64,000 nucleotides of DNA from Streptomyces cadmiisoli (lineage in GTDB: Bacteria > Actinomycetota > Actinomycetes > Streptomycetales > Streptomycetaceae): positions 744,001 to 808,000 of the forward strand of contig NZ_CP030074.1 in assembly GCF_003261055.1 (NCBI RefSeq), written 5' to 3'. Positions 47,537 through 56,369 of this stretch are shown in pieces. Under the pieces are notes generated by a model, which saw only the letters and a program-made list of their open reading frames with translations, was not told where the DNA came from and searched no databases. The translations under genes were made by a program, and so were the position numbers. The stretch's first letter is position 1; each line of letters starts with the position of its first letter.

Positions 47537-48577
47537 GTGACGACCGAAATCCAGCGTACATTGTCAACACTGTATTTGACGCAGGACGGTTCCGATGTCT
47601 CGTCTGGTCGCTACAGAGCGACTGGTGGAGTGTCTTGTCCCAGTGCCGATATCAGGCTCACCACTAAGCCACGCGTCGACTCGAACCAGCGGTCGAAGTT
47701 GGTTGAGAAGATTCGTATTGAGCAACCACCGTCCTTTTTCCCTGCCGCGTTGAGAAGGCGAGCAGCACCTGTGAAATTTCGTCAGCAGGCACTGGCCAAA
47801 CTGCAGAGCCCGACCGTACTGGATGCCCCCATCCAATTGGCACAGCCGCGCAATTTGCTATCACTCGCCGTGGTAGCCCTACTGGTCGTTTGTGGCGGAG
47901 TCTGGGCTGTGACTGGCTCAATACCCAGGCAGACCACGGCCACGGGGATCCTCACCCACGCCAAAGGCAGCATTTATTTCGAGAGTCCACACACGGGCCA
48001 AATCACGGGTGTGTTTGTCACTGCGGGCTCGATTTTTCCAGCCAAGACTCCACTGTTCAACATCCAGAGCGAGACCGGCGAACGTACAGTTCGTTCCACA
48101 GCAGGGGGGCGCATCATCAGCTTGCTGGGTAGTGTCGGCCAGCAGATCTCCCAGGGAGCACAGCTTGCGGTGATCGAGCGCGTGGACGATATCCACGACC
48201 CCGTCGTGGCCGCCCTATATGTACCACAATCGTCGGCGGGCTTGGTCCGGGTAGGCAGTCAGGTCGACCTGGACGTTCGCTCCGCGCCCTCAAAGTCTTA
48301 TGGCATTCTGCGTGGGACAGTGGAGTCGATCGGGCAATTCCCACAAACTGAGTCGCAGATCGCGAGCTTCCTCGGGGATGCACAGCTGGCGAAGACGTTC
48401 ACCATGACAGGGCAGCCGATGAGCGTGATCGTACGTATTACGCCAGATAGCTCCACTATTAGCGGCTTCAGTTGGTCCAGGGGGGCGGGCCCGCCTTACC
48501 AGATCGACTCACGCTCTCTGGTCACCGGGGCCATCCACCTGGCACCCATCAAGCCAGTCGATTGGATCTCGGCCTAG
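47537..48577 (+). CDS. NHLM export system HlyD-like membrane fusion protein
   Basis: GTG 47537 has AGAGG upstream. The 346-aa protein has a cytosolic N-terminal tail of about 105 residues, one membrane helix (LLSLAVVALLVVCGGVWAVT, about 107-127), then a biotinyl-lipoyl-like/HlyD part (SIYFESPHTGQITGVFVTAG, LGSVGQQISQGAQLAVIERV). This is the layout of the NHLM bacteriocin system secretion protein. It bridges the ABC exporters encoded next to the cell exterior. Confidence 0.85.
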   Translation: MTTEIQRTLSTLYLTQDGSDVSSGRYRATGGVSCPSADIRLTTKPRVDSNQRSKLVEKIRIEQPPSFFPAALRRRAAPVKFRQQALAKLQSPTVLDAPIQLAQPRNLLSLAVVALLVVCGGVWAVTGSIPRQTTATGILTHAKGSIYFESPHTGQITGVFVTAGSIFPAKTPLFNIQSETGERTVRSTAGGRIISLLGSVGQQISQGAQLAVIERVDDIHDPVVAALYVPQSSAGLVRVGSQVDLDVRSAPSKSYGILRGTVESIGQFPQTESQIASFLGDAQLAKTFTMTGQPMSVIVRITPDSSTISGFSWSRGAGPPYQIDSRSLVTGAIHLAPIKPVDWISA

Positions 48578-48638
48578 CCATGATCTTTACGCCGCGTGAC
48601 ACCCCTGGATCCCGATCCGTTGGTGGTGATTCTCCAAA

Positions 48639-50825
48639 ATGAGCACGGAAAGACGACCTTCTTGCCGGCGAACCACACAGCGGGTCAGGACACAGAGCGT
48701 CCTTCAAATGGAGGCAGTCGAGTGCGGAGCGGCCAGCCTGGCCATGGTGCTGCGCTACTTCGGCCGCTACGTGCCACTGGAAGAACTGCGGACCGCTTGT
48801 GGAGTCTCCCGCGATGGCTCCAAGGCAACCAACATCATGAAGGCGGCGCGCGAGTACGGCATGATCGCGAGAGGGGTCCGTAAGGAGCCTGAAGGGCTGG
48901 CTGCCGGAAAACTACCGCTCATTCTTTTTTGGGAGTTCAACCATTTCGTAGTCCTGGAGGGATTCGGTCGGCGATTCGGGCAGGAGGTCGTCTACCTCAA
49001 TGATCCGGCGCAAGGTCACCGCACTGTCAGTGCGTCTGAATTCGATGCGAGTTTTACCGGGGTAGCACTGGATCTGAGGCCAGGGCCTGATTTCCAGGTT
49101 GGCGGGAAGCCGCCGGGCCAGCTCTCCGGGCTAAGAAGGCGCTATTTCGGCAGTGACCTGCTCCTCGTCCTCGCTGTCCTGACCAGCCTATTGCTCACCG
49201 TGACGGGCGTGGCCCTGCCTGCGTACACGCGGGCATTTGTTGACACCATCCTCGTGGGTGGAGATACCTCAATCAGGATCCCCTTCGTCCTGTTGATGAC
49301 CGCGACCATCGTCGCCACGGCTTTGCTCACCGGGCTGAGAGAGTCCTTCTTGCACCGTGTCAGGATCATCAGCGCGACCATCGGTAGCTCACGTTTCTTG
49401 CGCCATCTCTTCAGGCTGCCCGCTCGATTCTTCACTCAGCGAAGTCCTGCCGATATCACAAACCGCATGCAGACCAACGACACGCTGGCCGTCACACTCG
49501 CCAATGACCTTTCTGGGGCCGTGATCAGCGCCATGGTTGTTGTCCTGTATGCCGCGCTCATGTGGACGTACAGCGTGGTACTCACGCTGCTGTGCATCGT
49601 GGTCGCTCTGGGGAACATCGTCGCACTACGGTTGGCGACCCGGGCCCGTTCGAACGGCGTAACCCGTCTAGCAGCGGACCGTGCAACCTTCCTGACGACG
49701 TCCTACAGCGGACTCCAACTGATTGAGAGCATGAAGGCGTCGGGTGCAGAGAACGAGCACTTTCGCCGATGGGCCAGCGAACACGCCGTGGTCATGACGG
49801 GTCAGCAAAAGGTGGGCGTGCCCCCGGCCCTCCTGGCCGTCGTGCCTCCCGCCCTGGCCAGTGTGAACGCCACTCTCATCCTTCTCGTCGGCGGATTGCA
49901 GGCACTTTCAGGTCACATCACAGTCGGTCTGCTTGTCGCTTTTCAGGCTCTAGTCGTAGCCTTCACAGCGCCGATGGGCCAGTTCACGGCTGTCGCCGGG
50001 CGGATGCAGGATTTCGTCGTACAGTTGACGCGGCTGAGGGACGTCGAGAACTTCCCAGTCGACGAGGCTACTGACGACCCGTTGGACGGACGGCCGCTGC
50101 GGCGACTGACAGGTCAGTTGGTCTTCGACGAGGTAACGTTTGGCTACAGCCCTCTCACGTCCCCGCTGATTCAGAAGCTGTCCTTTTCTGTGGGGCCTGG
50201 CGAGCAGATCGCACTGGTCGGTGGCTCAGGCAGCGGAAAGTCTACGGTGACGCGACTCCTCTCTGGGCTGTATCAGCCCTGGGAGGGCGCAATCACCATC
50301 GACGGAATATTCCGCAACAGCATTCCGCGTGCGCAGTTCAGCGCTTCTGTCGCGTTCGTCGACCAGGACATCTTTCTATTCGAGGGGACGATCCGCGACA
50401 ATCTCACCTTGTGGGACCAGTCCGTGCCGGACGACGACATCATCAACGCCCTGAAGAGCGCGCACATCTATGACGTGATCTCGTCCAGGCCAGGGGGCAT
50501 CTACAGTCAGGTGGAGCAGGACGGCCGGAATTTCTCGGGTGGGCAGCGTCAGCGACTTGAGATCGCGCGTGCCCTCGTCCGTAACCCGAGTTTGCTGGTT
50601 CTAGACGAGGCTACGAGCGCGCTGGATGCGGAGACGGAAAGCCTGATTACGGACAACCTTAGGCGTCGCGGCTGCGCCACGATCGTTGTGGCTCACCGCC
50701 TGAGCACGATTCGAGACAGCGACCAGATCATCGTTCTGGAGCGCGGCTTGATGGTCGAACAGGGCGACCACGAGAAGCTCGTGTCCGCGGCAGGGCGCTA
50801 CGCCCAACTGATCGGGGAACACTAA
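48639..50825 (+). CDS. NHLM peptidase-containing ABC exporter (C39 PCAT)
   Basis: ATG 48639 gives 728 aa. Residues 20-130 are a C39 peptidase with the full triad: C29 (MEAVECGAASLAMVLRY), H102 (EFNHFVVLEGF) and D122 (YLNDPAQGHR). Six membrane helices follow (about 170-450), then the ATPase with Walker A VGGSGSGKSTVTRLLSGLYQ (about 526), signature FSGGQRQRLEIARALVRNPS and Walker B LLVLDEATSALD. Such proteins cleave leaders after Gly-Gly and export the core. It can serve the NHLP precursor and the two short Gly-Gly peptides at 54832 and 56241. Confidence 0.95.
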   Translation: MSTERRPSCRRTTQRVRTQSVLQMEAVECGAASLAMVLRYFGRYVPLEELRTACGVSRDGSKATNIMKAAREYGMIARGVRKEPEGLAAGKLPLILFWEFNHFVVLEGFGRRFGQEVVYLNDPAQGHRTVSASEFDASFTGVALDLRPGPDFQVGGKPPGQLSGLRRRYFGSDLLLVLAVLTSLLLTVTGVALPAYTRAFVDTILVGGDTSIRIPFVLLMTATIVATALLTGLRESFLHRVRIISATIGSSRFLRHLFRLPARFFTQRSPADITNRMQTNDTLAVTLANDLSGAVISAMVVVLYAALMWTYSVVLTLLCIVVALGNIVALRLATRARSNGVTRLAADRATFLTTSYSGLQLIESMKASGAENEHFRRWASEHAVVMTGQQKVGVPPALLAVVPPALASVNATLILLVGGLQALSGHITVGLLVAFQALVVAFTAPMGQFTAVAGRMQDFVVQLTRLRDVENFPVDEATDDPLDGRPLRRLTGQLVFDEVTFGYSPLTSPLIQKLSFSVGPGEQIALVGGSGSGKSTVTRLLSGLYQPWEGAITIDGIFRNSIPRAQFSASVAFVDQDIFLFEGTIRDNLTLWDQSVPDDDIINALKSAHIYDVISSRPGGIYSQVEQDGRNFSGGQRQRLEIARALVRNPSLLVLDEATSALDAETESLITDNLRRRGCATIVVAHRLSTIRDSDQIIVLERGLMVEQGDHEKLVSAAGRYAQLIGEH

Positions 50826-50827
50826 CC

Positions 50828-53764
50828 ATGGCGCACGCACAGGTGCGTAGCACCGCCGAAGCACTGCATCAGAGGTGGGAGGCACTGGCGCAGCTGGGCG
50901 AACACGTCGATTGCTCCGGGCGTCAGATCCTCCTGAACCGCCAAGGTGCGTTGTGGCTGGTTACGGAAGGCGAGTTCGACCTCTTCGCAGTCGATGTCGG
51001 AGCTCACGGACCATGGCACCACATCGGCCGGCTCGGGGTTGGCACCATTTGTCTGGCCCCTGTGGCGGATGCACAACACGACCTTGTGCTGCGTCCGCTG
51101 CGCGATGCGGCACTGCGACGGCTATCGGTATGCGAGACGGTCCAGGCGATGGAGGGCCGTGCGTCAACGCGGGACACGGCCAGGCCTTTGATCCCCCTGC
51201 TGGCAGAGGGGATCGACCGCGGTCTCGCAGTGCTGATGGACTTCATCCAGGAAGGCTTGCCACCCCAGCACTTCATTCCCCTGGTCCCGAGCACCGAGGT
51301 CGAACTGGCCGCAGGTGATGACGGACGTCCACAGGACGGCATCGTGTGGGTGGAGATTCTCGCTGGAGAGGTGTGTTCCGGAGGGGACGCCCATGCTGGG
51401 ACCCTCACCCGGGGCGATAGCTTGACTCTGGGCCCGGGGGACTGGATCAGGAGTCTCTCGGCCGCCCGAATTCGCATCCGCTCGACCCGCAATCTGCAGC
51501 GTGATGGGGAACTGTGGCATCACGTCGCGCAATTCGAGAACCGCATTCTGCATCTGGTAGACCGGGCGATCGAGAGCAGGGAAGACCACGCGGAGCGCCG
51601 GATCAACGCAGGGCTGGCGGCCGACCAGGCGGCGGCCCAACGGGCGGAGCAGGCTCTTAGCGGAGTCCTGCAACCGTCGGTCCGAGACACATCGCGGCCT
51701 GCCGGAGGTGACGACGACGCGACATCGGCCGCGTGCCGGGTCGTGGCGCAGGCCCTGGGTATCGAGCACGTACCTTCACGTGGCACGGCGCCGATGACAA
51801 AGGTGGGGCCGATCGAGCAGTGGGCAGTGCAGGCCCGGTTGCGGACCCGAGTGGTCGGTCTCAAAGATGCTTGGTGGCAGACCAACATCGGTCCGCTGGT
51901 CGGGCACCTGAAAAGGAGCGGCGCCCCCGTCGCCCTCTTGTGGCATCGTGGGAAGTACCGGGCCTGGAACCCGGCGACCGGTTCGTGGACGGAGCTCGAC
52001 CGGAGCGCTGCCGGGGAGTACGAGCCACGCGGTTGCATGCTGTACCGGCCGCTACCCGAAGGCGCTATCAGTAACTGGCGTCTGGTGCGCGAGGGTTTGC
52101 GTGGTGCCGGTAGTGACATGCGTTCGGTTGCTTTGAGTACACTCATTGCAGTGGTATTGAGCGTCCTCGTACCGATCAGTACTGGCACGGTGCTCGGGCA
52201 GTTGGTGCCACAGGCCCAACGAAGCCTGATCATCGAAGTGTGTATCGCGCTCTTCATGGCCACACTGGCCGCAGCGGCGTTTGCTGTGATGCAGAACGTT
52301 GCGCTGCTGCGGTTGGAGGGGCGTTTCGAGGCCACCGTGCAGGCTGCGGTCTGGGACCGGTTGCTGAGGCTGCCGATGACGTTCTACCGGCGATACTCCA
52401 CCGGTGAACTGGCTGGCGCGGCACTCGGTGTCGCCGAACTCCGCACCGTACTGATGGGCGTGAGTTCTACAGTTCTGTACGCCAGCGCAGTAGCACTGGT
52501 CAACTTCATCGTCCTCTTGTGGATCAGCGTGCCGTTCGGCCTGCTGAGTGCCCTTTTCGTCGTGATCGGACTCGCAGCGTTCGGCATTCTAGGCACACGC
52601 CAGATGCGATGGGAGACGCAGGCGCTCCATCTGGGTTATGAGCTGAACAACAAGGTCTTTCAGACGCTGCGCGGGATGCCCAAGCTCCAGGTGGCCGCTG
52701 CGGAAAATCGGGCCTACGCCGACTGGGCGGGCACTTTCTCCCAGCAGAAGAATCTACAGAAGCGCATCGCTGGGTATCAAAAGGCGATCACAGTCTTCAA
52801 TGCTGCCTTTCCGCACAGTTGCCTGCTGGTGTTCTTCATCGTCACGTCTAGCTCAGAACAAGCCCTGTCCGTGTCCGAGTTTCTGACATTTAACGCATCC
52901 CTCACCCTCATGCTGGCCGCACTCACTCAAGTGACTGGAGGCGTCGCCTCGGCGGTCGCTATTGTTCCCATCTATACCCGGCTCCAGCCAATTCTTCAGG
53001 AGCCACTGGAGTCCTCTGTCATGAGCAGCGATCCTGGGGAACTTTCCGGCGACGTCGAAGTCAGCCATCTCACGTTCGGCTACTCACAGGATGCGCCACC
53101 AGTGCTGGACGATATCTCCTTCCGTGTACGGCCAGGCGAGTTCGTGGCTGTTGTTGGTGCCAGCGGCGGGGGAAAGTCGACATTGCTGCGTCTGCTTCTC
53201 GGTTTCGAGAAGCCAGATGCTGGCACGGTGCTCTTTGACGGGCAGGACTTGTCAGCCCTCGACAGCGCAGCTGTCCGCCGGCAGTGCGGGGTGGTGCTAC
53301 AACAGGTTCAGCCATTCAGTGGCTCCATATTCCAGGCGATCACCGGATCTGGGAATTACTCGATGGACGAGGCTTGGGCCGCAGCCGAACTCGCCGGCCT
53401 ACGCGAGGACATCGAAGCCATGCCGATGAACATGCACACGCTCATCAGCGATGCCTCAACTCTTTCCGGCGGCCAGCGTCAGCGCTTGGCAATCGCGCAC
53501 GCCCTCATCCGGCGCCCTAGGATTCTGTTCTTTGACGAGGCGACCAGTGCCCTTGACAACGCGACTCAGCAGACCGTTACCGAGGCCACCCGGCAACTGC
53601 GCGCGACACGCATCGTAATTGCGCATCGACTGTCGACAGTCATGGACGCCGACAAGATCATAGTCCTCTCTCAGGGGAGAATTGCGCAGTTTGGCTCCCC
53701 TACGGATCTGCTCGCCGATCCGGATGGGCTCTTCTACCAGCTAGTTCGAAGACAAATGCATTGA
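50828..53764 (+). CDS. NHLM ABC exporter, ATP-binding protein
   Basis: ATG 50828 lies two bases after the preceding stop. The 978-aa protein has an about 420-residue N-terminal cytosolic domain without peptidase residues (cyclic-nucleotide-binding-like beta-roll pattern around VEILAGEVCSGGDAHAGTLT), a six-helix transporter part (about 430-700) and an ATPase with Walker A VGASGGGKSTLLRLLLGFEK (about 775), signature [20 protein letters not shown] and Walker B ILFFDEATSALD. This is the second ABC protein of NHLM systems, thought to pair with the C39 exporter. Confidence 0.92.
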   Translation: MAHAQVRSTAEALHQRWEALAQLGEHVDCSGRQILLNRQGALWLVTEGEFDLFAVDVGAHGPWHHIGRLGVGTICLAPVADAQHDLVLRPLRDAALRRLSVCETVQAMEGRASTRDTARPLIPLLAEGIDRGLAVLMDFIQEGLPPQHFIPLVPSTEVELAAGDDGRPQDGIVWVEILAGEVCSGGDAHAGTLTRGDSLTLGPGDWIRSLSAARIRIRSTRNLQRDGELWHHVAQFENRILHLVDRAIESREDHAERRINAGLAADQAAAQRAEQALSGVLQPSVRDTSRPAGGDDDATSAACRVVAQALGIEHVPSRGTAPMTKVGPIEQWAVQARLRTRVVGLKDAWWQTNIGPLVGHLKRSGAPVALLWHRGKYRAWNPATGSWTELDRSAAGEYEPRGCMLYRPLPEGAISNWRLVREGLRGAGSDMRSVALSTLIAVVLSVLVPISTGTVLGQLVPQAQRSLIIEVCIALFMATLAAAAFAVMQNVALLRLEGRFEATVQAAVWDRLLRLPMTFYRRYSTGELAGAALGVAELRTVLMGVSSTVLYASAVALVNFIVLLWISVPFGLLSALFVVIGLAAFGILGTRQMRWETQALHLGYELNNKVFQTLRGMPKLQVAAAENRAYADWAGTFSQQKNLQKRIAGYQKAITVFNAAFPHSCLLVFFIVTSSSEQALSVSEFLTFNASLTLMLAALTQVTGGVASAVAIVPIYTRLQPILQEPLESSVMSSDPGELSGDVEVSHLTFGYSQDAPPVLDDISFRVRPGEFVAVVGASGGGKSTLLRLLLGFEKPDAGTVLFDGQDLSALDSAAVRRQCGVVLQQVQPFSGSIFQAITGSGNYSMDEAWAAAELAGLREDIEAMPMNMHTLISDASTLSGGQRQRLAIAHALIRRPRILFFDEATSALDNATQQTVTEATRQLRATRIVIAHRLSTVMDADKIIVLSQGRIAQFGSPTDLLADPDGLFYQLVRRQMH

Positions 53765-54789
53765 TGGGACAGTTGATGCGTTCATTTAGATTCTCCCGTG
53801 TGCCCGCCTCTGCTTGCGGGCTGCTCGTCACTGCTGTGTTCCTCGTCGGATGTGGCACCGTCAGCCAGGAGACCGAGCAGAAGCAGCCACCCTCCGAAAC
53901 TGCCGCAGTGACGACAGCAGACGCTACGACAGTCGTGCGCAGCTACGATCAGAAGAACAATCTGGCGAACAGCGCATTCAACATGGGTGACCTTGCAGCC
54001 ATCGAAACGCCTCCTCTGCGCACCGCGAGCGAGGCCCTGATGAAGATCAGCAAGAACTTGCGACAGGAAATTCCGCAAATTGCTCATACCAGCCCGCGAT
54101 TCGTCATTCCGGTACAGCCTGGCTATCCGCGGTTTTACCTGTCGATCTCTCAGCGCGTGATCGGAGGTGTCCCCTCTGCCCAGCCGACGTACACCGTCTA
54201 CTATCAGGAGACACCCTCGGAACCATTTCGGGCTGCATACGCGCTGACGCCAGCCGAGCAGGAGACCGTCGGTCCATTCGCACTGAATTCTAATGGCGCC
54301 GCACAGCCAGTCACTTCCGATCCCAGTCTTCTCATGGCGCCGTCGGACCTAGGCCAAGCGATCACCAGACATTATGTGCAAGGGCTACGGGATAAGGATG
54401 ACTTCCTCTACAGCGCTCCTTTGGACGACTCGCTCGGAAATGGCTACACCTTGGGCCGTAAGGTGCTTGGTAGCCGAGGTGTGACCCTGACCCGGGCAGT
54501 GAGATCCGTCGGGTCGCAGGTATTCGCTTTGAGGACGGCCGACGGCGGGGTATTGGCCTTCACCTCCGTTGTTGTCACCGACCACCTGCAAGCCAAAACA
54601 GCAAAATTCAGGGCCTCCTTGCGGGCTGGAAGTAACGACGCGGCCCTGCTCGGGAAGCCTGCCGGCGCGACGGGCAAGTCCTTCAGCATCGACCGCCTAC
54701 AGATGTTTATGACTCACATCCCCACTAAAACGTCCGGCACGAAAGCAAAAGTTCTTGCTTACAGCGAGACCGCGGTGTCGGTGAAGTAA
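53764..54789 (+). CDS. Lipoprotein of unknown function in the NHLM operon
   Basis: ATG 53764 shares bases with the preceding stop (TGATG); ATG 53776 is an alternative. The 341-aa product has a lipoprotein signal (SACGLLVTAVFLVGC, lipobox FLVGC), a Ser/Thr/Pro linker and a soluble domain (PRFYLSISQRVIGGVPSAQP, then EPFRAAYALTPAEQETVGPF). I do not recognise the domain; similar lipoproteins occur beside Streptomyces exporters. Coupling to the exporter genes suggests an extracytoplasmic accessory or immunity role, which is inference. Confidence 0.8.
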   Translation: MGQLMRSFRFSRVPASACGLLVTAVFLVGCGTVSQETEQKQPPSETAAVTTADATTVVRSYDQKNNLANSAFNMGDLAAIETPPLRTASEALMKISKNLRQEIPQIAHTSPRFVIPVQPGYPRFYLSISQRVIGGVPSAQPTYTVYYQETPSEPFRAAYALTPAEQETVGPFALNSNGAAQPVTSDPSLLMAPSDLGQAITRHYVQGLRDKDDFLYSAPLDDSLGNGYTLGRKVLGSRGVTLTRAVRSVGSQVFALRTADGGVLAFTSVVVTDHLQAKTAKFRASLRAGSNDAALLGKPAGATGKSFSIDRLQMFMTHIPTKTSGTKAKVLAYSETAVSVK

Positions 54790-54831
54790 CAGATCGTGCC
54801 GAGGGGCACTAGTCCATCAGAAAGGTAAATC

Positions 54832-54987
54832 GTGATCGACAGGAACGAGGAACAAGAGTCGGAAGCAGCTCACCTCGCGGGAGCGCATCTGACCGTTGAG
54901 GACGCCGACCAGGAACTGACGGAGCAGGACCTGGATCTGATTGACGGCGGAGACGGAGGTCAGACTCCCTACCCGCCGTACCTCTAG
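54832..54987 (+). CDS. Short Gly-Gly leader peptide, candidate RiPP precursor A
   Basis: GTG 54832 has AAAGG six bases upstream. The 51-aa product has an acidic leader (VIDRNEEQESEAAHLAGAHL, then TVEDADQELTEQDLDLI) ending in DGG at 38-40, and an eleven-residue core DGGQTPYPPYL. Alternating hydrophobic residues before Gly-Gly (LDLIDGG) are the signature read by C39 peptidases. The core is rich in Pro, Tyr and Gly without Cys, so prolyl or tyrosyl hydroxylation is possible. It follows the lipoprotein gene by 42 bases and is probably the last gene of the export operon. It was found by eye as a short frame. Confidence 0.75.
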   Translation: MIDRNEEQESEAAHLAGAHLTVEDADQELTEQDLDLIDGGDGGQTPYPPYL

Positions 54988-55535
54988 ACGACGCGACCCG
55001 GTACTGGCTGTGCTTAGAAGCCGCATCTCGACCGAACATGGATCGTGCTGTTCGAACACGTCTCCTGCCGGGTGATCTTCCCGTTGTACGCGCATGAAGA
55101 CAGGGCCTCTCGGTAGCTCGGGGATGCGAATCTGACCGAGCAGTACCGGGAGGCCCTGCTGTCGTTGTTGTACGTGTCCAAGCCCGCCCCGTTTAACTCG
55201 GTTGCTCCATTGTGTGATTGCCTTGCGCACGTGTACGGCAATGCGGCCGATCAGCCCGATCGGTTGGGACGGAATATCCATCGGACGTCACGAAAAGCCG
55301 AGTGTACGGAGGTCCGGCCACTGCTGCCGGCGCTGGCCTGGTTGTTGGCGCGGCAGAAGGAGAGCCACGGCTGCGAACCCGTCAGCCTGCGTGATTTTCG
55401 GCTTGCTGAGATGCGCGACGACTACCGGAACGAGACAGCCGCCATGCAGCCGCGGAATCCTCGGTCCCGCAGTACGGGAACATGCGAGGTATGCGGTACG
55501 GCGGTTCAGGCCAATGGATTTGGTAGGAACTACGC
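54988..55535. other. Gap with unassigned decayed sequence
   Basis: A plus-strand frame runs through most of this stretch and into the IS3 fragment, but its first part has no similarity I can name. Probably transposon debris. Confidence 0.35.
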
Positions 55536-55690
55536 CAACACCAACCCCGACGAAGCGCGGATGGTGTGGTGCAAGATGAACTGGCAGGGACCTGCGGTGG
55601 CCCGCTGCACCGTCAAGCGCCTCATGTGCGAGTTCGATGTCACCGGCACTATCCGCGGACAACCGGTCCTTCCGTGCAAGTTGCTCCATC
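55536..55690 (+). pseudogene. IS3-family OrfB fragment
   Basis: The reading DEARMVWCKMNWQGPAVARC, TVKRLMCEFDVTGTIRGQPV corresponds to the N-terminal part of IS3-type OrfB proteins (YGxRKVWxxLxRxG, VARCTVxRLMRxxGLxGxxRG). Nothing else of the gene is left. Confidence 0.7.
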
Positions 55691-56240
55691 GTCGGTAGGC
55701 AGTGGGCCCGGGCAATACATGGGTTTCCGGCTAGCCAAGCACCCGGACATCGTCGGCAATGCGACCTCGACCGGGGCCACCTTCCAGCGTTCCTGGAGCA
55801 CAAATTCGCCCACCTCCAGCGCCACGACACTGGCAAGAGCCTCGCCGCCCAGGCCGCCGCCATTGCGACGACCGAGCTGGTCGCAGGCAGGAGGACTCGA
55901 CCCAAGTTGCAAGCCGTGATGCGCCTTTCGTTTCGTGCCACTGCGTCCGTGACCTGATCTGCCGCACGTTGGAGGAATACGGCAACCGCCGCCGAACGCA
56001 GAGCCCACATGGAACGCCTCCGCGCACTCGTCCTCGACGGCATCACGTGATCCGCCCGGCATCCGAGGCAAACGCCGGGCGCTGGGTGATCTCCCGAGAC
56101 ATCGCGCAGGCTTGCGGCCTCACAGCTTCCTGCAAATACCGAAAGAAGACCGAAAGAAGACCGAAAGATATGACGATCTGGTGCGAGTCTCACGCTGACC
56201 ACGTTTAGACTGGAGTAACCACCAACGAGGAGGCAATATA
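55691..56240. other. Gap before precursor B
   Basis: No intact gene. Short frames (LEHKFAHLQRHDTGKSLAAQ around 55790-55860; VISRDIAQACGLTASCKYRK around 56090) look like worn coding sequence, but I cannot name them. The last 60 bases before 56241 are A+T-rich and hold the ribosome site of the next peptide gene. Confidence 0.35.
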
Positions 56241-56369
56241 ATGGCAGACAACGATGTGACTAACGAGCATGAAGATGCTACGGATGTCGTTCTCGCTGAA
56301 GAGGAGATCGAAGATATCGCTGGCGGAAACGACAGCACCAACCCCCAGGGCGTACAGACCGGACGCTGA
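56241..56369 (+). CDS. Short Gly-Gly leader peptide, candidate RiPP precursor B
   Basis: ATG 56241 follows GAGGAGG at eight bases, an excellent site. The 42-aa product has an acidic leader (MADNDVTNEHEDATDVVL, then AEEEIEDIAGG) ending in Gly-Gly at 28-29 and a thirteen-residue tail NDSTNPQGVQTGR. The EIEDIAGG end matches the C39 recognition pattern and resembles the leader of precursor A (DLDLIDGG). No Cys is present; Asn, Ser, Thr, Pro and Arg are possible modification sites. It lies 1.25 kb from precursor A with transposon debris between. Confidence 0.75.
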   Translation: MADNDVTNEHEDATDVVLAEEEIEDIAGGNDSTNPQGVQTGR

